Source: Actinocrinis sp046724665
Lineage (GTDB): Bacteria; Actinomycetota; Actinomycetes; Streptomycetales; Catenulisporaceae
Assembly: GCA_046724665.1 (NCBI GenBank)
Contig: JBKOWZ010000125.1
Span: 1-10,780, forward strand
Direction: 5' to 3'
Length of the DNA stretch: 10,780 nt
How positions within the stretch are numbered: the first letter of the stretch is position 1; each line of letters begins with the position of its first letter. Position numbers and translations under genes: made by a program. Below are positions 6,750 to 10,780 of this stretch, piece by piece. The notes beneath the pieces were generated by a model. The model saw nothing but the letters and a program-made list of their open reading frames with translations. It did not search any database and was not told the DNA's origin.

Positions 6750-6777
6750 TTCAGGCGGTAGTGGATTCAGGCGGTAG
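6750..6777. repeat. Tandem 12-base repeat (period 16) at the end of the synthase gene
   Basis: TTCAGGCGGTAG occurs at 6750-6761 and again at 6766-6777, so 28 bases hold two copies with a 16-base period. The right copy contains the last codons and TGA stop of the synthase, and the left copy lies in the spacer before the methyltransferase. This looks like a small local duplication at the 3' end of the gene. Confidence 0.6.
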
Positions 6778-7909
6778 CCGGGGTGGAGTGGTAGCGGGCG
6801 CTGGTGGCGTGCCAGCGCCTGCTGCCGCCCATCCACGCCCACACGCCGCCGAGGAAGCGCCCGAGCTGCGCGGATCCCTGGGCGGCGAGCAGGGCGGACT
6901 CGGCCTCGACGCCGTGGACGAGTTCGTCGTGCAGCGCGGCGGTACGGTCCACCGCCTGCTGGAGCGTGCACCCCTCCTCGGCCATCAGGACCTTGGGCAG
7001 GCTGAAGTCGAACCCGGCGTTGACGCGTTCCTCCTTGCCGAGCGAGTAGAGGTCGTTGACCAGCACGCTGGCCACGCCCGCGGCGGTGAAGACCCGGCGC
7101 ACCCGCGGATCGACGGCCTCGTGTGCGGGGACCTCGTAGCCGCCGACCGCGTCGGTGAGCACCATGCACGGGCAGAAGGCGTTCTCCCAGCGGTGCAGCA
7201 GGAACTCCCACACCGGAGGCACCCGGCCGGACAGGTGCCACTCGGCCTCCTGGTTGTAGGCGATGAACATGACCGCCAGCTCGTGGCGCAGCCGGAAGAC
7301 CTGCGTCGGGCTGGCGTGGCGGGCCACGTTGGTCCAGCTGGAGCGGATCGCCTTCTGCACGGGGTCCTCGCGCAGCTGCTCCTCGTACTGGAGCGCGTAG
7401 GGCGGCGGGGGAACGCGCGCCGGCGCCATCGCGGCGTAAGCCATGGCAAGGCGCGGACTGATGCGTGCGGGCTGCGACTCGGCGGAGTCGCCGTCGAGGT
7501 AGAGATCGTCCACGGCCCACTCGGCGACCGCGCACTTGGCGGCGGCGGTCAGCCGGTCCACGTCGTCGCAGTCGGGGTGGGCGAGCATGATCAGCCGGCC
7601 GAAGCCGCAGGCGCGCAGCCTCTCCAGCTCTCCGGGCCGCGCGCCGATCTCGCCACCCCACCAGGCCACCAACTGGTCGTCCACCGCGTCGCCGAGCGCC
7701 GGGTCGTCGCGCAGGGCGTCGGGGCCGTACAGCGGCGGCACCCGGACCGGTGCGTCGCTGCCGGCGTCCTGGTCACCGGCCGAGTCGCCCCCGGCCGCGC
7801 GCCGGGTGTCGATCGCGGCGTCGGTGGCGGCCCAGAACATCCGCACCGCCGAGGTGCCCAGCCCGCCCGATCCGATCAGCACGCTGGAAAATCCCTCCGG
7901 AATCGGCAT
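6767..7909 (-). CDS. 2-Methylisoborneol synthase (class I terpene cyclase)
   Basis: Terpene cyclase of 380 residues that converts 2-methylgeranyl diphosphate to 2-methylisoborneol using magnesium. The acidic metal-binding motif is VDDLYLDGD (133-141), which differs from the DDxYCED form of the Streptomyces coelicolor enzyme. The second metal-binding (NSE) motif is intact, NDLYSLGKEE (285-294). Other family marks are HASPTQVFRLRHE (198-210), NAFCPCMVLTDAVGGYEVPA (243-262) and the C-terminal RWHATSARYH (365-374). The catalytic fold starts near residue 57. Before it lie a GSGGLGTSA segment (13-21) and an acidic, Gly/Ala/Asp-rich linker (38-54), much shorter than the Pro-rich extension in S. coelicolor. 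Because the shell gene is adjacent, this N-terminus may carry the encapsulation signal (inference). The ATG at 7909 has an ideal AAAGGAG site (7922-7916) six bases upstream. It lies 40 bases after the shell gene. Confidence 0.95.
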   Translation of the reverse strand: MPIPEGFSSVLIGSGGLGTSAVRMFWAATDAAIDTRRAAGGDSAGDQDAGSDAPVRVPPLYGPDALRDDPALGDAVDDQLVAWWGGEIGARPGELERLRACGFGRLIMLAHPDCDDVDRLTAAAKCAVAEWAVDDLYLDGDSAESQPARISPRLAMAYAAMAPARVPPPPYALQYEEQLREDPVQKAIRSSWTNVARHASPTQVFRLRHELAVMFIAYNQEAEWHLSGRVPPVWEFLLHRWENAFCPCMVLTDAVGGYEVPAHEAVDPRVRRVFTAAGVASVLVNDLYSLGKEERVNAGFDFSLPKVLMAEEGCTLQQAVDRTAALHDELVHGVEAESALLAAQGSAQLGRFLGGVWAWMGGSRRWHATSARYHSTPATA

Positions 7910-7949
7910 CGCAGACTCCTTTCTCTTCCTCGTGTGGTCGTGTGACAGG

Positions 7950-9386
7950 TCAGGAGCGGGGCGCGGCGACGTCGGCGTTCTCCAGGACGCCGATCGCGTC
8001 GGGGACCAGGATCGCCACCGAGAAGTAGACGCTGACCAGGTAGGACAGCAGCGCCTTCGTGTCGATGCCCATGAAGCGGACGTTGAGCCCGGGCTCGTAC
8101 TCGTCCGGGATGCCGGTCTGGCGCAGGCCGACCACGCCCTGCTCGTCCTCGCCGAGCCGCAGCGCGATGATCGAGCTGGTCAGGTCGGCGGCAACCGGGA
8201 TCTTGCCGCAGGGGAAGATCGGCACGCCGCGCCACGCCAGCCGCTGCTTCCCGCCGATCCGCGAGGTGCCGACCATCAGCCCGCGCTTGTTGCACTCACG
8301 CAGGAAGGCGGCGATCGCCTTCGGATGGGCCAGCAGCATGTCGGTCTTGCGCCGCATGGCCAGCAGGTCGTCCATGTCGTGCGGGGTCGGCGGCCCCGAC
8401 CGGGCGCTGATGCGCTGGTCGAACCGCGCGTTGTGCAGCAGCCCGAAGTCGCGGTTGTTGACCAGCTCGAACTCCTGCCGTTCGCGCAGCGCGTGGATGG
8501 TGAGCTTGAGCTGCTCCTCGATCTGGTCCATCGGCTTGTTGTAGAGGTCCGCGACGCGGCTGTGCACCTTGAGCACGGTCTGCGCGACGGCGAGGCCGTA
8601 CTCGCGGGGTTCGAGTTCGTAATCGACGAAGGTGCCCGGCAGCGCGACCTCGCCCTCGTGCCCGGCCGCCAGGTCGATCGCCGCCTGGCCGTGCGGATCC
8701 TGCGGTCGCGCGGCGCAGTCAAGGTATCCGCGTACGCACTCGCGCAGCGCATCAGAGCCTGCAAGAGCGGCCAGCGCGTCGAACGCGGCGCGTTCCAGCA
8801 TCAGGACCGTGCCGGCGGTCTGAGCCGTCGTCGTGTACTGCCAACGCTCGCCGGGCCGCGCCAGCGCGTGGTCGCCGAAGTGGTCGCCGTCCGTCAGCAC
8901 GCCGACGGCGGCTCGGCCGTCGTACTTTCCGGCCGCGTGCTTGTCGATCCGGCCGTGCGCGACCAGGTACACCCGGTCGATCGGCGTGCCCTGCTCGGTC
9001 AGCGTCTCGCCGGGTCGTACGTCGCGCCGGGTGAAGCGGTCCGCGAGCGTCTCGAGCAACTCCGGATCGTCCAGACCGCGCAGCACCGGCAACTCGGTCA
9101 GCGACAGCGACGCGACGCGTACGTCATCCCCGGTCTGCACGAAGCTCACCCGCCCGAGCCCGACCGTGTGCCGCAGCCGCCGGTTCACCCGGTACGTGCC
9201 CGCGTGGACCTCGACCCACGGCAGCATCCGCAGCAGCCAGCGCGACGAGATGCCCTGCATCTGCGGCGCGCTCTTCGTGGTGGTCGCCAGATTCCGGGCG
9301 GCGGCGGTGCTCAGGCTCTGCCGCGTCCCGTTCCCGCCTGGACGTATGCCCATGCTCGCGTCGATCGTCACAGCGCCCATGGTCAC
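7950..9386 (-). CDS. eshA: EshA-type family 2B encapsulin shell protein with an internal cyclic-nucleotide-binding-like domain
   Basis: Protein of 478 residues expected to self-assemble into an HK97-fold capsid-like nanocompartment, here predicted to hold the synthase encoded next. The N-terminal arm SLSTAAARNLATTTKSAPQM (24-43), followed by GISSRWLLRMLPWVEVHAGTY (45-65), is highly characteristic of EshA proteins. Residues about 98-215 form an inserted Crp-like domain. Its GDHFGDHAL (167-175) and RWQYTTTA (181-188) stand where the phosphate-binding cassette should be, without the usual FGE and RxA(S/T). The remaining part (about 230-470) carries family segments such as DLYNKPMDQIEEQLKLTIHA, RRKTDMLLAHP and GIDTKALLSYLVSVYFSVA. 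EshA was earlier linked to antibiotic production and called a cyclic-nucleotide-binding protein. The GTG at 9386 or the ATG at 9380 may be the start; neither has a ribosome binding site. First gene of the operon. Confidence 0.94.
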   Translation of the reverse strand: MTMGAVTIDASMGIRPGGNGTRQSLSTAAARNLATTTKSAPQMQGISSRWLLRMLPWVEVHAGTYRVNRRLRHTVGLGRVSFVQTGDDVRVASLSLTELPVLRGLDDPELLETLADRFTRRDVRPGETLTEQGTPIDRVYLVAHGRIDKHAAGKYDGRAAVGVLTDGDHFGDHALARPGERWQYTTTAQTAGTVLMLERAAFDALAALAGSDALRECVRGYLDCAARPQDPHGQAAIDLAAGHEGEVALPGTFVDYELEPREYGLAVAQTVLKVHSRVADLYNKPMDQIEEQLKLTIHALRERQEFELVNNRDFGLLHNARFDQRISARSGPPTPHDMDDLLAMRRKTDMLLAHPKAIAAFLRECNKRGLMVGTSRIGGKQRLAWRGVPIFPCGKIPVAADLTSSIIALRLGEDEQGVVGLRQTGIPDEYEPGLNVRFMGIDTKALLSYLVSVYFSVAILVPDAIGVLENADVAAPRS

Positions 9387-9398
9387 GGTGGCGCGCGA

Positions 9399-9434
9399 GG
9401 GGCGGCAATTACTCGATCGAAGGAGTTGCGCCCC
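9399..9434. promoter_or_regulatory. 36-base dyad upstream of the shell gene (candidate operator)
   Basis: GGGGCGGCAA (9399-9408) and TTGCGCCCC (9426-9434) are inverted copies with one extra G in the left arm. Between them lie a further ACTC/GAGT-type pair and the palindrome TCGATCGA (9413-9420). Read on the - strand, the dyad covers TAATTG (9411-9406), a possible -10, and ends 12 bases before the GTG of the shell gene. It could be the binding site of a regulator of the 2-methylisoborneol operon, or a 5' leader hairpin. Confidence 0.45.
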
Positions 9435-9451
9435 TGACCAGGACGGTCTAA

Positions 9452-9478
9452 GCCGGGCCGAAACGGTACCGGCCCGGC
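9452..9478 (-). terminator. Hairpin after the beta-propeller gene
   Basis: GCCGGGCCG (9452-9460) and CGGCCCGGC (9470-9478) form a perfect nine-base-pair GC stem with a nine-base loop, five bases past the TAG stop of the secreted propeller gene. There is no T-run. It separates that gene from the shell-gene promoter region. Confidence 0.6.
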
Positions 9479-9483
9479 CCGGG

Positions 9484-10638
9484 CTACCTGCCGACGGCGA
9501 TGCCCTCCGCGTCGGCGAAGGCTGACACGGAGTCGGTGAACGACCTCAGCGGAGCGACGTTGCCCTGAGCGAGCCGGGCGTAGGCGTTGACGTGCCCGGT
9601 GCCGAATGGAGACGACTTGACCATCGCGTAGATGGTCCCGTCGGTCCGGCTGACCGCGATTCCGGTGATGACGCCGCCCGCGAGACCAGTCGCAGGCCCC
9701 TGAATCGTGCGGATCGGACGCGCGTCGCCCGAGGCGTTGGCGGCGTAGACGTTGATGCGCGTCGCCGTACCGTCGCTGACCGCCGCGTAGATCCGGCCGG
9801 TGTAGGGCGAGTAGGCGATCGACAGCTCGGCACACGGCGAACCGCACGTTCCGAGGCCGGTGTCCGGACCGGAGATGACTCTGACGGGCGTGGCGCCGCC
9901 GCCCGCCCCGCCGGTGAAGACCTCGATGGCGTTGCCCTGCCCGCCGGTGACGGCGGCCAGCACCTCGTTCAGGCCGTCCACGGCCAGGATGCTGGGCCAC
10001 GGGTTGAAGCCGCTGTTGAGCGCGATGGTGCGTAGCGGCGGCACGTTGTACAGGTTCCCCGGGGAGCCGCTGGCGCCTGGCGGCTCCACCTTGATGACCG
10101 GCTCTGCTTGGCCGCCGGCCACGTACTCGTATCCGTTCGCATCGACGGCGATGCTGCTGTTGTCCGGCGCGTAGGCCTGGAAGATCCGCGACGGCGGCGT
10201 GCTGCCGCTCGCTCCCGGCGGGAAGACGAAGGTGGTCGCGTTGGAGAGGAACGTCTGGACGTACAGGTTTCCGGAGTTGTCGAAGGTGACGCCCCATGGA
10301 GCCCAGTACGTATTCGGGTTCTGCGGATTGGCGACCGTGCGGGCCGGCGTGACGGATCCCGTGCTGCCGGTGTTGTACGCCGTCACCGGCCCCGAGTCGG
10401 CGTTGGCGACGTAGACCAGCTCGCCGGACGTCGTCCCCGTGGACGTCGGCTGCGGTGACGCTGTCGTCGTCGGTGGCGGCGTTGACGTGAAGGTGGGCAC
10501 TGGCGTCGAGGTCGGTTGCGGCGTGGGCGTCGCCTGCGGGCTCGGGGCCTTCGCGGGCGCCGGAGCGGCGATGGCCAGCGCCAGGGCCAACCCGCCCCCG
10601 AACGCGACGGACGTGCCCAGCCAACTTCTCGGCCTCAT
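9484..10638 (-). CDS. Secreted six-repeat beta-propeller-like protein with a Pro/Thr-rich stalk
   Basis: Exported protein of 384 residues, function unknown. A signal peptide (residues 1 to about 31, MRPRSWLGTS then a Gly/Ala/Leu core ending APAKA) has no lipobox cysteine. Residues about 32-71 are a Pro/Thr/Ser stalk, likely extended and possibly glycosylated. The rest holds six degenerate repeats of 50-57 residues, each with a Px(R)x(I/V/F) core preceded in most copies by a Gly-rich turn: TPARTV (97-102), PPSRIF (148-153), PPLRTI (200-205), TPVRVI (250-255), RPIRTI (307-312) and APLRSF (362-367). Each is usually followed by a hydrophobic 'ITGIAV...GTIYA' strand pair. This suggests an NHL-like six-bladed propeller. 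C265 and C269 (TCGSPC) are close enough to bond. The ATG at 10638 has a GGAGGT site (10649-10644) five bases upstream. The frame is open to 10749, but without a start signal. A weak TTGCGC-17-CACGCT promoter lies at 10708-10680. Confidence 0.85.
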   Translation of the reverse strand: MRPRSWLGTSVAFGGGLALALAIAAPAPAKAPSPQATPTPQPTSTPVPTFTSTPPPTTTASPQPTSTGTTSGELVYVANADSGPVTAYNTGSTGSVTPARTVANPQNPNTYWAPWGVTFDNSGNLYVQTFLSNATTFVFPPGASGSTPPSRIFQAYAPDNSSIAVDANGYEYVAGGQAEPVIKVEPPGASGSPGNLYNVPPLRTIALNSGFNPWPSILAVDGLNEVLAAVTGGQGNAIEVFTGGAGGGATPVRVISGPDTGLGTCGSPCAELSIAYSPYTGRIYAAVSDGTATRINVYAANASGDARPIRTIQGPATGLAGGVITGIAVSRTDGTIYAMVKSSPFGTGHVNAYARLAQGNVAPLRSFTDSVSAFADAEGIAVGR

Positions 10639-10738
10639 CGCAGACCTCCGATTCACTGCCGGCCGGCGTCCTCGCCGTGAGCGTGGCAGCGCGTCACCCG
10701 GTGCGCAAGAAGAGCGTGCCGTGGCGCTGCGCGGAGGC

Positions 10739-10780
10739 ATGATGCGCATGAAAGCGGCGGGCCGTCGGCGCGGCCAGGCG
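10739..10780 (+). CDS. Possible start of a divergent gene (cut at the right edge)
   Basis: GGAGG (10733-10737) is followed by three in-frame ATG codons at 10739, 10742 and 10748, then an open frame reading MKAAGRRRGQA to the window end. The spacing fits 10742 (four bases) or 10748 (ten bases). The short basic start could belong to many kinds of protein. Only fourteen codons are visible, so this is a tentative call with no function assigned. Confidence 0.3.
   Translation, partial: MMRMKAAGRRRGQA

Noticed and set aside
5839..9386. Possible bldA control through rare TTA codons in the odorant operon
   Set aside because: The + strand TAA trinucleotides I found here (near 6107, 7436 and 8621) all fall across TAC tyrosine codons on the - strand. 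None reads as TTA.
7950..9386. Shell protein as a Crp/Fnr transcription regulator
   Set aside because: A Crp-like domain is present but no C-terminal helix-turn-helix follows. The flanking sequence is the EshA/encapsulin shell type.
7536..9437. Long + strand open frame of 633 codons
   Set aside because: It is antisense to the shell and synthase genes, both of which have unmistakable family signatures.
1..10780. CRISPR array, mobile element, tRNA or rRNA genes
   Set aside because: No regularly spaced repeats, transposase or integrase motifs, or recognisable RNA-gene sequences were seen on either strand. A tRNA scan was not possible here.

Overview
The window is high-GC DNA (GC-rich third codon positions, GTG starts, GGAGG-type ribosome binding sites) from an actinobacterium of the Streptomyces/Catenulispora kind. 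This placement rests on composition and gene families and is not resolved to genus. Coding density is high and no gap exceeds about 180 bases. I see no rRNA, tRNA, CRISPR array, transposase or integrase.

Layout. Positions 1-1767 (- strand) hold a two-component pair: a DesK/NarL-type membrane histidine kinase followed, with an 11-base overlap, by its response regulator, which runs off the left edge. A divergent spacer with an inverted repeat separates this from two + strand genes, a 59-residue hypothetical protein and a GNAT acetyltransferase. The acetyltransferase converges on, and overlaps by 17 bases, a small secreted protein of unknown function (2730-3236, -). Next on the - strand come an OB-fold protein and a 661-residue APC-superfamily transporter that resembles the Bacillus potassium importer KimA. 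These two genes overlap by 32 bases.

The centrepiece is the - strand operon 9386-5839: an EshA-type family 2B encapsulin shell protein with an internal cyclic-nucleotide-binding-like domain, a 2-methylisoborneol synthase (terpene cyclase), and a geranyl diphosphate 2-C-methyltransferase. The methyltransferase makes 2-methyl-GPP and the synthase cyclises it to the earthy odorant 2-methylisoborneol. The shell protein is expected to enclose the synthase, so the operon encodes a terpene-making protein nanocompartment. A 36-base dyad lies just upstream of the shell gene, and a strong hairpin lies just past the last gene. Upstream, and ending in its own hairpin, is a secreted six-repeat beta-propeller-like protein with a Pro/Thr-rich stalk (9484-10638). 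A possible divergent + strand gene begins at the right edge.

The encapsulin/2-methylisoborneol system is the most notable content. The system type is known. What is specific here is its predicted operator, a variant metal-binding motif and a short, possibly shell-targeting N-terminus in the synthase, and an altered nucleotide pocket in the shell.
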